A DNA stretch of 34,351 nucleotides from Saprospiraceae bacterium (GCA_013360405.1 JABWBR010000091.1:1-34351), one strand, 5' to 3'; positions 1 to 7,894 are shown, counted from the stretch's first letter. Notes: generated by a model from the letters alone, not told the origin. Translations and numbers: made by a program.

Positions 1-1
1 G

Positions 2-307
2 GCGCAAGCAGAAACCGAATATGAAGAAGCCCTGAAAATCTATCGGGCCTTAGCCGAGGTCAACCCACAAGCCTACCTGCCGGATGTCGCCATGACGCTG
101 GTTAATTTTAGCATCTTTTATTATTCGAACATGGAAGATAAGGAAAAATCCCTCTATTACAGCAAAGAGGCACTGCGAGCTGCACTGCCTTTTCTGGAAT
201 ATCTGCCATCCGTTCAAAACTACGCAAAAACTGCTTTTCAAATTATACAGGCCTGGGGAGAAGACCCGGAAGCCTTGATGCAACAAATCCTGGACGAGAA
301 TAAATGA
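2..307 (+). CDS. TPR-repeat protein, 3' end only
   Basis: This is the last ~101 codons of a gene that begins before the window. The reading frame is open from base 2 and stops at TGA 305-307. The protein reads as helical pairs of tetratricopeptide type: an EYEEALKIYRALAEVNP-like helix followed by AYLPDVAMTLVNFSIFY and later SLYYSKEALRAALPFLEY. The pattern of small residues with A/L/Y at fixed spacing is typical of TPR scaffolds that bind partner proteins. No catalytic domain is visible in this tail, so the function of the whole protein cannot be stated. An internal ATG at 92 opens a shorter frame but lies inside the repeat and is unlikely to be the start. Confidence 0.75.
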   Translation, partial: AQAETEYEEALKIYRALAEVNPQAYLPDVAMTLVNFSIFYYSNMEDKEKSLYYSKEALRAALPFLEYLPSVQNYAKTAFQIIQAWGEDPEALMQQILDENK

Positions 308-591
308 GACGAATCGCGCACACTAATAACCGACTGTGCAGGAGGGGGCGACTTGGCGAGGGGGCGATCTTTGCCGGTCGTTGAGTGGAGTCGAAACGAC
401 TTTTGGACGACGCCACCTCTGCGCGGGAGGGTCGCCCCTTTCAGGGGTCGGGGGTGTGGGAGAGCTACGGAGCATTCCACAGTAGCCGGGCCTTCCACGA
501 AATTACACCAGGTTTCCAACCTTACCTGTTCAGATACCCTGCGGGTATGACAAAACAAAGGAAAAGCGCGGGCATGGCGAAAAAAATCCCC
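308..591. repeat. Intergenic cluster of small palindromes
   Basis: Non-coding gap before the dehydrogenase gene. It holds several short inverted repeats: GTCGTT at 377-382 pairing with AACGAC at 395-400 around GAGTGGAGTCGA, CCCCT-TTC-AGGGG near 435-447, and the 15-bp palindrome ATACCCTGCGGGTAT at 534-548. Hairpins of this kind recur between genes of many Bacteroidota. Open frames across this stretch on both strands are arginine/proline-rich and look spurious. Confidence 0.5.
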
Positions 592-599
592 TACCTTTG
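592..599 (+). promoter_or_regulatory. Bacteroidota -7 box (TACCTTTG)
   Basis: TACCTTTG matches the Bacteroidota sigma-70 -7 consensus TAnnTTTG and sits 24 nt before the ATG at 624. No matching TTTG is found about 20 nt further upstream, so this is a half-supported promoter. The in-frame TTG at 597 is part of this box, which argues against it being a start codon. Confidence 0.5.
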
Positions 600-623
600 C
601 CCCCTATTCAACTACTAATTGAA

Positions 624-1751
624 ATGCGCAAAATAATCGTCTTAGGCGCCGGAATGGTGGGCAGCGCCATCGCCATCGACCTGGCAAAAAAACATACGGT
701 AGCTATTACGGATATCAGCCCGAAAGCGCTGGAGAAGGCCAAGGGCAAATGCGCCGAATTGAATACCCTGCCGCTGGATGTGTCTGACCAAACAGCGCTT
801 ACCACAGCCATTAAGGATTTTGACCTGGTTGTCTGCGCCGTTCCCGGCTTTTTGGGCTTTCAGACCCTCAAAACTATCATCGAGGCGGGGAAAAACGTGG
901 TGGATATCTCTTTCTTCCCTGAAAACGCGCTCGAACTGGATGCCCTGGCCAAAGCAAAAAACGTGACGGCTATAGTCGACTGCGGAGTGGCGCCGGGCAT
1001 GGACAATATTATATTGGGTTATTACAACGAAAAGCTGCAACTCACCGATTTTGAATGCCTGGTAGGCGGTTTACCCAAAATAAAAAAATGGCCTTTCTGC
1101 TACAAAGCCCCCTTCTCCCCTATCGATGTGATCGAAGAATATACCCGGCCGGCCCGGTATGTGGAAAACGGACAAATGGTGGTGAAAGAAGCCCTCAGCG
1201 ACTGCGAATACGTGGAATTCGACCGGGTGGGTACGCTGGAGTCGTTCAACAGCGACGGACTGCGCTCGATTATTTTTACGATGCCGCATATCCGGAATAT
1301 GAAGGAAAAAACCCTGCGCTACCCGGGACACGTAGAGTATGTGAAAGTGCTTAAAGAAAGCGGTTTTTTTAATACGGAAGCAATCGAAATCAACGGGCAA
1401 AAGGTATCTCCACTGGACATGACCTGCAAGGTACTGTTCAAGGAATGGAAACTGGGCGAAACCGAACCCGAGATGACGATTATGCGGGTTACTGTGAAGG
1501 GCAAAAACGCCGCCGGCCAGGAGGAAACTATCGTGTACAACCTGTACGACGAATACAATCCCGATACCCAGACTTCTTCGATGGCCCGCACTACCGGCTA
1601 TACGGCCACTGCCGCTGTCAATCTCTTTTTGGAAGGATTATTTACCGAAAAAGGCGTCTTCCCGCCCGAGTTGGTAGGCAAACACGAGGCCTGTTTTCAT
1701 TATGTCATGGCCTATTTGAAGGAGCGTGGGGTGATTTATGAGAAAAGATAA
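624..1751 (+). CDS. Saccharopine dehydrogenase-family oxidoreductase (lysine 6-dehydrogenase-like)
   Basis: A 375-residue cytosolic NAD(P)-dependent enzyme. The N-terminus MRKIIVLGAGMVGSAIA is a Rossmann dinucleotide-binding turn (GAGMVG, residues 8-13) typical of the saccharopine dehydrogenase fold. DCGVAPGMDN, at the domain boundary, is also characteristic of the family. The compact length and the C-terminal half resemble L-lysine 6-dehydrogenase-type members more than the longer saccharopine reductases, but the substrate is an inference. I chose ATG 624 because the Rossmann strand starts directly there and the in-frame TTG at 597 lies inside a -7 promoter box. A second, clearly different member of the same fold lies at 19728-21059. 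The gene is convergent with the epimerase gene, separated by a 13-bp inverted repeat. Confidence 0.85.
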   Translation: MRKIIVLGAGMVGSAIAIDLAKKHTVAITDISPKALEKAKGKCAELNTLPLDVSDQTALTTAIKDFDLVVCAVPGFLGFQTLKTIIEAGKNVVDISFFPENALELDALAKAKNVTAIVDCGVAPGMDNIILGYYNEKLQLTDFECLVGGLPKIKKWPFCYKAPFSPIDVIEEYTRPARYVENGQMVVKEALSDCEYVEFDRVGTLESFNSDGLRSIIFTMPHIRNMKEKTLRYPGHVEYVKVLKESGFFNTEAIEINGQKVSPLDMTCKVLFKEWKLGETEPEMTIMRVTVKGKNAAGQEETIVYNLYDEYNPDTQTSSMARTTGYTATAAVNLFLEGLFTEKGVFPPELVGKHEACFHYVMAYLKERGVIYEKR

Positions 1752-1768
1752 GAACTATTTAGGTTCGT

Positions 1769-1855
1769 TTTAAACGCAAAGGGCGCAAGGTGAATCGCAA
1801 AGGCCGCTATTGTACAAGTGTTTATTGCGGCCCCCTGGCGAGCTTTGCGTTTAAA
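1769..1855. repeat. Inverted-repeat element between convergent genes
   Basis: TTTAAACGCAAAG (1769-1781) is exactly complementary to CTTTGCGTTTAAA (1843-1855), bounding an 87-bp element that also repeats CGCAAAGG/CGCAAGG internally. It fills the gap between two convergent genes and could serve as a bidirectional terminator. Its A/T-flanked ends also suit a miniature repeat element. Confidence 0.6.
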
Positions 1856-1865
1856 TAATTACCTA

Positions 1866-2786
1866 TCAAAAAGCAAAATTCAACTTAAAATCGTTCAGCT
1901 CATCCAATAGGTTTCTCCCCGTAATGGGTACATAGTCGAAAATCTTGCAAGGGGTTTGCACGGCGATACTGCGCATCGGCATATCAAAATTGACGGAAAT
2001 AGTTTCCAGATCGGGATAAATGGTGCGCACTGCCTCCACGACATCATTGATTGCGTAGTTGTGCTCTACTACATTGTATGTCCCTGACGGAGCGTCGCTG
2101 CCTAGTAGCCCCTTCATCACTTCAGCCAGTTTATCCACGTGAATAAAGGCGCGGGTCTGATCGCCCGAACCGTCAATAGTAATGCGGCGTCGAAAATTGG
2201 CTTCAAACATAAACCGGTTAATAACCGCATCGAATCGCATGCAGGGGTTGTAGCCATAGATATTACCGGAGCGTAAGGTATAAACCTTGCGGGTTGGGGA
2301 GATAAGGCGGCTGAGGTGTTTTTCGCCGGCCAGCTTCGAAATGCCGTAAAACGATTGCGGATGCGGCGGGGTGTCTTCGTCTACCAGCTCGTGGGTGGCG
2401 CCGTATACAGAAACGCTGCTCACATTCACCACGGTTTGCACCTCGCTTTCTTCAATGGCATCCGTCAGATGGGCGGTGCCCCAGTGATTGATCTGGTCGT
2501 AGGCATGGGCCATGCTATCGGCAAAAGGGGTTGTGACCTTACCTGCAAGGTGGAATACGACCGTTGTATCTTTGAGGGCCTGCTTCAGTTTGCGGTAATC
2601 CAACAAGTCGCCTTGCACAAAATGAACGTATTTCGCCGAAAATTTTTCATGGGTAAAAAAAGCGTAGTTCTTGCGGTCGAGGTTGTCATAAACCACGATA
2701 TCCGACACCTGGTTGTACGATTTGAGCAAGTGGCGCACAACGGAGTAGCCCAAATAGCCTGCGCCGCCTGTGATAAGGATTTTCAT
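1866..2786 (-). CDS. NAD-dependent epimerase/dehydratase (extended SDR)
   Basis: A 306-residue extended short-chain dehydrogenase/reductase. It starts with MKILITGGAGYLG (TGxxGxxG, residues 6-13), has SSVSVYG around 123-129 and the catalytic Y147-GIS-K151 pair, followed by a TLRSGNIYGY segment. These enzymes usually act on nucleotide-linked sugars for surface polysaccharide, but the substrate cannot be read from the sequence. The ATG at 2786 overlaps the stop of the upstream sulfate-reduction gene (ATGA, 2783-2786), so the two are probably translationally coupled. Upstream in-frame codons exist but precede the Rossmann strand and lie in the previous gene. Confidence 0.85.
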   Translation of the reverse strand: MKILITGGAGYLGYSVVRHLLKSYNQVSDIVVYDNLDRKNYAFFTHEKFSAKYVHFVQGDLLDYRKLKQALKDTTVVFHLAGKVTTPFADSMAHAYDQINHWGTAHLTDAIEESEVQTVVNVSSVSVYGATHELVDEDTPPHPQSFYGISKLAGEKHLSRLISPTRKVYTLRSGNIYGYNPCMRFDAVINRFMFEANFRRRITIDGSGDQTRAFIHVDKLAEVMKGLLGSDAPSGTYNVVEHNYAINDVVEAVRTIYPDLETISVNFDMPMRSIAVQTPCKIFDYVPITGRNLLDELNDFKLNFAF

Positions 2787-3469
2787 ATTGATTTTTTTTC
2801 TACAAGTTCGGTATGCAACCCGCATTCCGTCTTCTTCATGCCGGCCCAGCGACCGCCGCGACTATCCTGTTCGTCTGTGAGGCGGCGTGTACAAGGCGCG
2901 CAACCCACGCTGAAATAACCTTGGGCCTCAAGGGGGTGTTGAGGCAGTTCGTAGTACTGGCTGTATTCCCATATCATGCGGCTATTCCAGTCGAGCATAG
3001 GGTGAAAACGCAAAACGCCATGCGGCCCGGGCGATTCCAGGCTGAACCCACTGCGCGTACTGCTTTGGTCGCGACGCACTCCATTTATCCACACGTCATA
3101 TTCGAGCAAAACTTCTTCCATGGGCAGCGTTTTGTTCAGATAACAGCAATGATCGGGGTCGGTAGCGTAGAGGAACCGCCCTTCCGCGTCGCGCTGCCCG
3201 TATTTGGAAACGGGAGATTTGATATTGAGGAGGCTAAGTCCCAACTGACCGGCGATTTGGTCGCGGTAGACAAGGGTTTCGGGAAAGTGAAACCCCGTAT
3301 TGAGAAATACCACCGGAATGCTCTTATCGACCTGGCTGACCAGGTGGAGCATCGGGATGCTATGAGATTGAAACGAAGAAGAAGCAAAAATGCGCAAGCC
3401 CTGTGCGCGGTAGTGTTGGATGCGCTCGCTAAATAGGTCGACCTGCACTTGTACGGCTTCACTCAGCAT
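2783..3469 (-). CDS. cysH: Phosphoadenylyl/adenylyl-sulfate reductase
   Basis: A 228-residue enzyme of assimilatory sulfate reduction that reduces activated sulfate (APS or PAPS) to sulfite using thioredoxin. The N-terminal half has the PP-loop-like segment SSSFQSHSIPMLHL. The cysteines C108-C109 (DHCCYLNK) and C190-x-x-C193 (VGCAPCTRR) are the ligands expected for a [4Fe-4S] cluster, which favours the APS-reducing type. ECGLH near the C-terminus (C216) carries the catalytic cysteine. I chose ATG 3469; a TTG seven codons upstream at 3490 lies in a hairpin. The stop overlaps the epimerase start. No other cys genes are in the window. Confidence 0.88.
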   Translation of the reverse strand: MLSEAVQVQVDLFSERIQHYRAQGLRIFASSSFQSHSIPMLHLVSQVDKSIPVVFLNTGFHFPETLVYRDQIAGQLGLSLLNIKSPVSKYGQRDAEGRFLYATDPDHCCYLNKTLPMEEVLLEYDVWINGVRRDQSSTRSGFSLESPGPHGVLRFHPMLDWNSRMIWEYSQYYELPQHPLEAQGYFSVGCAPCTRRLTDEQDSRGGRWAGMKKTECGLHTELVEKKSI

Positions 3470-3487
3470 GATAGTTGCTTTTACCGG

Positions 3488-3512
3488 CAAATAACAGGTT
3501 TTTTGTTATTTG
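3488..3512. promoter_or_regulatory. Hairpin in the cysH leader
   Basis: CAAATAAC (3488-3495) is perfectly complementary to GTTATTTG (3505-3512), with a 9-nt loop, 19 nt upstream of the cysH ATG. It could be an operator for a dimeric regulator or an RNA stem in the leader. Nothing else in the sequence decides between these. Confidence 0.4.
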
Positions 3513-3877
3513 TGAAATGATATGGTGTTTTTTTTGAAAAATAATGAAACCTTTAACACAAAACGAGCTGGCAGCTTTGGCTTACGTCTTGGCTATTCGT
3601 CAGGGATGGCCTTACAGAAAGCGCATTGCCACCCAAGCATATCAATACGGAAGTCAGACCCCCGAAGTTTCCATTTTTAGAGAAGGGCTGGCTCGTTTGA
3701 TTCACAAATGCTTTCGATTTTGCCGGTTTCTGGATTTCGTCCTGGCAATTTTGAAACCCAAAAATCATGCGATTTGTAAAAATGTCCAGTAGTATGACAC
3801 GGTATTCATTTTTTGTGAGACGCTTTGTTAGCAATTGATTGATCATGTTTTTGTTTTTATTGATTCCCCAAGGGAAA
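3513..3877. other. Gene-poor intergenic stretch
   Basis: Open frames on both strands here (82 and 123 codons) have no recognisable domain, overlap each other and run into the adjacent inverted-repeat element. I regard them as non-coding. No RNA gene or promoter could be identified with confidence. Confidence 0.4.
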
Positions 3878-4226
3878 CATGAGTCATCCCGAATTTTGCA
3901 AATACTTTCAGTTCCATACTGCACAGGTTGCGATATCTACTTGAATTTTGCCTGAAGGGCAAGTAAGCAGCGGGGCAAACTGTCTAAGGAGGCGAAGCAT
4001 CCGGCGACAACCTCTGTGGACTCTTTTGGGTCACGGAGTTTCGGAGAAAAAAGGGGGGGCACGAAGTTTTATTCTCCGTGAAACTCCAAAAACTCTATGG
4101 AACTCCATGTCACCCGAACAGAAGGAGGCCACGGTTCATAGTTTCCCACCTCCGGCGGGAAACTATGCTCTCCAGCTAATTCCAAATTAGTATGGTGTTA
4201 AAGTCAAAAATTCGGGATGACTCATG
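3878..4226. mobile_element. ~349-bp element bounded by inverted repeats (MITE-like)
   Basis: The ends are CATGAGTCATCCCGAATTTT (3878-3897) and its reverse complement, with one extra A, at 4205-4226. Inside are further inverted repeats: GGAGTTTCGGAGAA near 4030 against the complement of TTCTCCGTGAAACTCC near 4070, and an 11-bp stem at 4137-4167. No convincing protein is encoded. The layout (terminal inverted repeats, structured non-coding interior, small size) suits a non-autonomous element or a repeat-derived RNA. No target-site duplication is obvious. Confidence 0.55.
4137..4167. repeat. Strong 11-bp stem-loop
   Basis: CATAGTTTCCC (4137-4147) pairs perfectly with GGGAAACTATG (4157-4167) around a 9-nt loop. 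It lies within the 349-bp inverted-repeat element, just downstream of the T9SS remnant on the minus strand, so it could also act as a terminator. Confidence 0.6.
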
Positions 4227-4232
4227 CTTACA

Positions 4233-4952
4233 TTACTGTTTAACTATCCTCTCCGCCCAAATTGGTACGCCTCCTTCCGTCACCTGCACGAAGTACATGC
4301 CTGAGGGCAGCGTAGCTACTGAAAGCTGGTGCGTCAGTTGGCCAGATGGCAAATGCTCCTTGCCGACCATCCTGCCGTATAGGTCAAGGATTTGAACATT
4401 GCCCGATTTGGGAACTGCGCCTCTGAACTCAAGGGTGAAGGCGCCCGAAGTGGGATTGGGGAAGAGGCGGATGGCATTTTCATCCAGGGCCTCCCCTGTC
4501 TTCGAGACCACCTGTGCCGAATCGTTTTGCTCAAAGCAGATATTGTCCAAGAAAATCGTCGAATTGGCATCCGGGTCATCGTAGGCGAGGTCATTCTCAA
4601 TGTGCAAAGTCAAGAACTTGTCGCCGCTGACATCATCGAGATAGAAAGTGGAAGAAACGGTGCTCCATTCATCGCCCGATGCAGCATGGATGGGCAGCCT
4701 TGCTACCTCGATACATTCGCCAATGCAGATCATGCTGTCCTGCGGCTCGTCCGACAACCTGAACACCAATTGGGTGCCCGGCCTCAAATCTTCCTCACTT
4801 GCCTTGTAACAAGCACTGACTTTGAAGCCTTTTTGGGATGAAACCGGGATAGGGTTGTCAATGATGTCAATGAGATTTGGCCAACATTTGCCGACGATTT
4901 TGATGGCAAACGGATCCAAGCAAGCGTCGCCACCCAACAGTTCCGGTAATAA
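4233..4952 (-). pseudogene. C-terminal remnant of a T9SS-secreted protein
   Basis: About 240 codons encode a beta-rich segment (DNPIPVSSQKGFKVSACYKA to STIFLDNICFEQ), probably a jelly-roll/CBM-like domain. A clear type A T9SS C-terminal sorting domain follows: AIRLFPNPTSGAFTLEF, then VQILDLYGRMVG, then LPSGMYFVQVTEGG and the terminal ERIVKQ. Such domains direct export across the outer membrane by the type IX system. There is no signal peptide or credible start: the frame is simply open from just after the TAA (4953-4955) of the AT-rich upstream gene, and the best internal start is a TTG at 4937. I read it as the 3' end of a gene cut off from its N-terminus, possibly the LamG gene at 6879-7562. 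It could alternatively be an expressed fragment. Confidence 0.7.
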
Positions 4953-6233
4953 TTAACAGCAACACGGACAAAGTAAATGTCCACTAAAATTTACATCAAC
5001 AATATTTCGCAAATCACCGTTATCGCTTTTTACAATAGTCTTCACAATAGTTCCTTTTTTCAACTTAGTATTCATTGAAATTGAAACTGTATCTCTTCTT
5101 CCATATTGTGCATTTCCTGGGGACCAATCAGTTTTTGCATCTGCCTTTTCACTCATTATTGTACCTATTATATCCCAACCTGCCATTAGATGAATCCATA
5201 CCTCTTTATAGGTTCCATTATCTACTAAGGAATCCTTTTGAAAGGACACACTAAAATGGTATATCCCGTCTACTGGGCATGTAAACAATTTGCCATCAAA
5301 TGCTGATGATTCATTTGCTAAAATGTCCTTATAATCTAAGATTGTCTCATCTCCTTGAGATTTGTGTCGGTCGATTTTAGCACCGAAAGCAACACATTTC
5401 GGGCAGCAAATATTTTCAGAATACTGTTTAACACTCAAATTCTGTATTGAATACTGCATAATTGCTGTTTGGAGAGTGGAAATTGACCAAGATTCTTTAC
5501 CTCCCATCAAATTATTATTGGGGTCAGTGGATGGTATTGGACATGTTTGTGTTGGAAAGCATCCATGTATATCATATAAATAGAAAGGGTCAGTTTCATT
5601 GCAGTTTGCCCCGCCATAAGTATGAGACAAACCCAATACATGTCCAAGTTCATGAGCAAAATGTTGAGCCCACCAATAACCGACGTTTGTATAGGGAGGC
5701 TTAGCAAATGAATGTATATACTGTTTAAAATTTAAATTGGTACTTGGAAAACCATTAGCATAACCTCCAGCTGGTTGGGCGGCGCTTGGGGTAGTTATAA
5801 AAATATTAAGTTGAGAATCCATACTACTATCTCTCAGAAGCATGGCATTTACCAATGGTGTGTAGTTAAACGCTCCCAAATTGCTAAGTGCATCATCTTG
5901 ATAAAATTCAATTCGGTTGAGCATAACTCTAATTCTTGAATCAACTTGTTGCTTTTTTAAGGCAGGTTTTGAATTGCAGGGATGCAAGTAATTAGGAATT
6001 TGAAATTGGTTAGTATAAATTTCATTTATCCAATCAAAAACTTGCTTAAACTCACCAATATTTTTTTCGCTGAAATTTTTGGTCTTTTTCGAATCTTGAA
6101 AAATATGTAAGTTCACACAAATAAATTTCAAAGGGTCATCAGGATTAGGAATAAAATTAGCAAGTTGAAATGGTTTTCTCTTGTCCATTTTTACTTCTAA
6201 CCTTCCCTCTTTCATAATACAAATATTTTCCAT
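4953..6233 (-). CDS. Zinc metalloprotease (metzincin/M43-like) with C-terminal C1q-like domain
   Basis: A 426-residue protein with two domains. Residues ~35-260 hold the zinc motif HELGHVLGLSH (H194, E195, H198, H204) followed by a candidate Met-turn around M243 (NNLMGG), the hallmark of metzincins, most like the M43 pappalysin type. Residues ~281-422 read as a C1q/TNF-like jelly roll: FTCPVDGIYHFSVSF, then EVWIHLM, and the closing VDVNFSGHLL. The tail CPCCC is unusual. No signal peptide is visible from ATG 6233 (an in-frame TTG lies two codons upstream), so how it would leave the cell is unclear. The gene is clearly AT-richer than its neighbours and sits between two parts of what may be one T9SS gene, which suggests acquisition. 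Confidence 0.75.
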   Translation of the reverse strand: MENICIMKEGRLEVKMDKRKPFQLANFIPNPDDPLKFICVNLHIFQDSKKTKNFSEKNIGEFKQVFDWINEIYTNQFQIPNYLHPCNSKPALKKQQVDSRIRVMLNRIEFYQDDALSNLGAFNYTPLVNAMLLRDSSMDSQLNIFITTPSAAQPAGGYANGFPSTNLNFKQYIHSFAKPPYTNVGYWWAQHFAHELGHVLGLSHTYGGANCNETDPFYLYDIHGCFPTQTCPIPSTDPNNNLMGGKESWSISTLQTAIMQYSIQNLSVKQYSENICCPKCVAFGAKIDRHKSQGDETILDYKDILANESSAFDGKLFTCPVDGIYHFSVSFQKDSLVDNGTYKEVWIHLMAGWDIIGTIMSEKADAKTDWSPGNAQYGRRDTVSISMNTKLKKGTIVKTIVKSDNGDLRNIVDVNFSGHLLCPCCC

Positions 6234-6417
6234 GGTCAATTATTTTATGGTTTAATTAATGGTCTTGCATATACGGCGTGACCTACTTATATTGGGCATA
6301 ACCGTTTTATGTTTTGTTGGGCGTTTGTCTTTTTTTATATTCCTATGCAATCGTCCAACAAATCCTCGACTCCATTTTTGAATGTTATCAGCAGTCTTGC
6401 TGAAATACAAAAATAGA

Positions 6418-6477
6418 TGCCAAACTCTGAGTCATTATGACACGAAAGTCATTATCTCAATCACTCAAAATTTGGCA
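6418..6477. repeat. Long imperfect inverted repeat between AT-rich genes
   Basis: TGCCAAACTCTGAGTCATT (6418-6436) matches the reverse complement of 6459-6477 at 16 of 19 positions. It lies 14 nt downstream of the stop of the small minus-strand gene at 6491 and could terminate it. It may also mark an internal boundary of the AT-rich insert. Confidence 0.45.
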
Positions 6478-6490
6478 CCAGCATCACCGA

Positions 6491-6736
6491 TTACTTATTT
6501 GTTTTCTTTTCTTTAGGTATAGGTAATACCTTTTCTGTAATGGTGATGACCTCTTTGACGGTAACAATGAGGGGTATTGGCTCTTTTAGACCTGTTTCTG
6601 TTGTTCCAACAGATGGTTCCATTGCAGTCTTCACCTTATCCCATTTTCCGTCCCTGCATCTGTGAGTGCCAGCAGCGTTTAATGAACCACTTGCATACTC
6701 TTTGCCGTCATTACTGATACATGTAATTCCTGCCAT
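6491..6736 (-). CDS. Small cysteine-containing protein of unknown function
   Basis: An 81-residue frame starting at ATG 6736. The first third has the pattern C-x-x-x-x-G-x-x-Y-x-x-G-x(8)-H-x-C-x-D-G-x-W, seen in several short domains in which two cysteines and a G-W pair define a compact beta fold. The rest is rich in V, I, T, P and K and ends in a basic tail (EKKTNK). There is no signal peptide and I do not recognise a named family. It is AT-rich like the metalloprotease gene downstream on the same strand, from which a hairpin separates it, and was probably acquired with it. Confidence 0.55.
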   Translation of the reverse strand: MAGITCISNDGKEYASGSLNAAGTHRCRDGKWDKVKTAMEPSVGTTETGLKEPIPLIVTVKEVITITEKVLPIPKEKKTNK

Positions 6737-6878
6737 ATTTGTTGATTTTAAAGTTAAGAAATCATTTATGTAAAGTTTAGATTAAAACATTGGTAATGTC
6801 TTTCCAAGTTTAAAGTAAAGACACCTACAAGCCATTATTTATATTTATCTGCTTAGTTTATTGCTGTCATTGTATTTT

Positions 6879-7562
6879 CTATTCAATTGCTGAGAACTCT
6901 GTGTTATTGCTACCAGAGGGTATCCCCTGGTTAAAGTCATAGTATGCTAACAGCCCGGGGGGGAGCGTTCCCGTCAATTCGGTATTCATGGTTGATTGTA
7001 TTTGGGATTGAGTCCTTGCAGTGGTCCATATCCTAAGCTCGTCCATATTACCGTTGTAAAAATCTGACGGGATCGTATTGTCCCATTCCTGACCAATGCT
7101 GTATCTGTCCGTACTGGTCAGAACATAGTCGGCCACATGGGACCCGGCGAGACCGCCATCAATGAAAAGTGTTCCAATTGACCCGGTTCGCACATAGGCA
7201 ACATGGTGGCAGACGTTATCGCCTACAACCTGGGGGCTTGTGAGGTCAAAACCGGTCGGGTCATCAACAAGAACGATCCTCCCATCTTGTGTTGAGCCGC
7301 TGCCGCCCATGGTTATCAAGAACGTGTTGTTCCCGACACCGGGGTTGATGGAGAAAAGCCCGACACGAGGTGATGAGGTATTGTTGTTCAAGTCCGCCTT
7401 CATCCAAAATTCAACGGTGAAGTCTGGTGCAAGTGACATGGGGGCAGCCAAAGAGTTGAATGTCACATAATCGTCGTCTCCCTCAAAGGATAGGACATTA
7501 TTACATTGAGCGAAAATTGAACTACAAAAAATTAATTGAAATAAAGTTGAAATGATTTTCAT
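6879..7562 (-). CDS. Secreted LamG/ConA-like domain protein, apparently truncated
   Basis: A 227-residue protein with a Sec signal peptide (MKIISTLFQLIFCSSIFAQC). A LamG/concanavalin A-like jelly roll follows: LSFEGDDDYVTF near the start, FTVEFWMKAD, HHVAYVRTGSIGTLFIDG, and MDELRIWTTARTQSQI leading to LLAYYDFNQG. In Bacteroidota surface proteins this last motif normally continues into further domains and ends in a T9SS sorting domain. Here the frame stops about 15 residues later (NNTEFSAIE), just where base composition turns AT-rich. I infer the gene lost its 3' part, and the sorting-domain remnant at 4233-4952 is the obvious candidate for it. The product is likely periplasmic or extracellular, binding glycan or protein. 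Confidence 0.75.
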   Translation of the reverse strand: MKIISTLFQLIFCSSIFAQCNNVLSFEGDDDYVTFNSLAAPMSLAPDFTVEFWMKADLNNNTSSPRVGLFSINPGVGNNTFLITMGGSGSTQDGRIVLVDDPTGFDLTSPQVVGDNVCHHVAYVRTGSIGTLFIDGGLAGSHVADYVLTSTDRYSIGQEWDNTIPSDFYNGNMDELRIWTTARTQSQIQSTMNTELTGTLPPGLLAYYDFNQGIPSGSNNTEFSAIE

Positions 7563-7894
7563 GACTATATTCTTTTAAGGGTTATTAAAAATTGGACTGC
7601 TTGGATTTTAGTACGCCGAATTGTACATGGATAACAATTAGCCGTATCCCAAATATGAGCGCAACCCACCAGCCACACATTCACCACCGAGCCTGCTGCA
7701 TGTGTGGCCGATTGTGCTACGGTTATGGCTTAGTGACCTGCCGGCCGGCATGCTGGTCGCCGTTCACGCCCCCAAAACAGCATTTCCCTCAATGGAATGA
7801 AAGTTTTTAAAACAATTTGCTTACTTTCGTGAGTGGCGGAATGCTCAAACGCATACCAACCCTTTTTCACCATCTTGCCATTACCTTGCAGGCC
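7563..7894. other. Divergent intergenic region with palindromes
   Basis: Non-coding space between the LamG gene (minus) and the sensor kinase (plus). It holds a perfect 9-bp inverted repeat, GCCACACAT (7672-7680) with ATGTGTGGC (7700-7708), and a perfect 12-bp palindrome TGCCGGCCGGCA (7739-7750). TACTTTCG at 7822-7829 differs from the -7 consensus TAnnTTTG at one position and is the best promoter candidate for the kinase gene. Confidence 0.45.

Noticed and set aside
597-623. TTG start for the dehydrogenase at 597
   Set aside because: The TTG is part of the TACCTTTG promoter box, and the Rossmann strand begins at ATG 624.
3544-3924. Two overlapping frames of 82 and 123 codons
   Set aside because: No domain, antisense to each other, and one runs into the terminal repeat of the 349-bp element.
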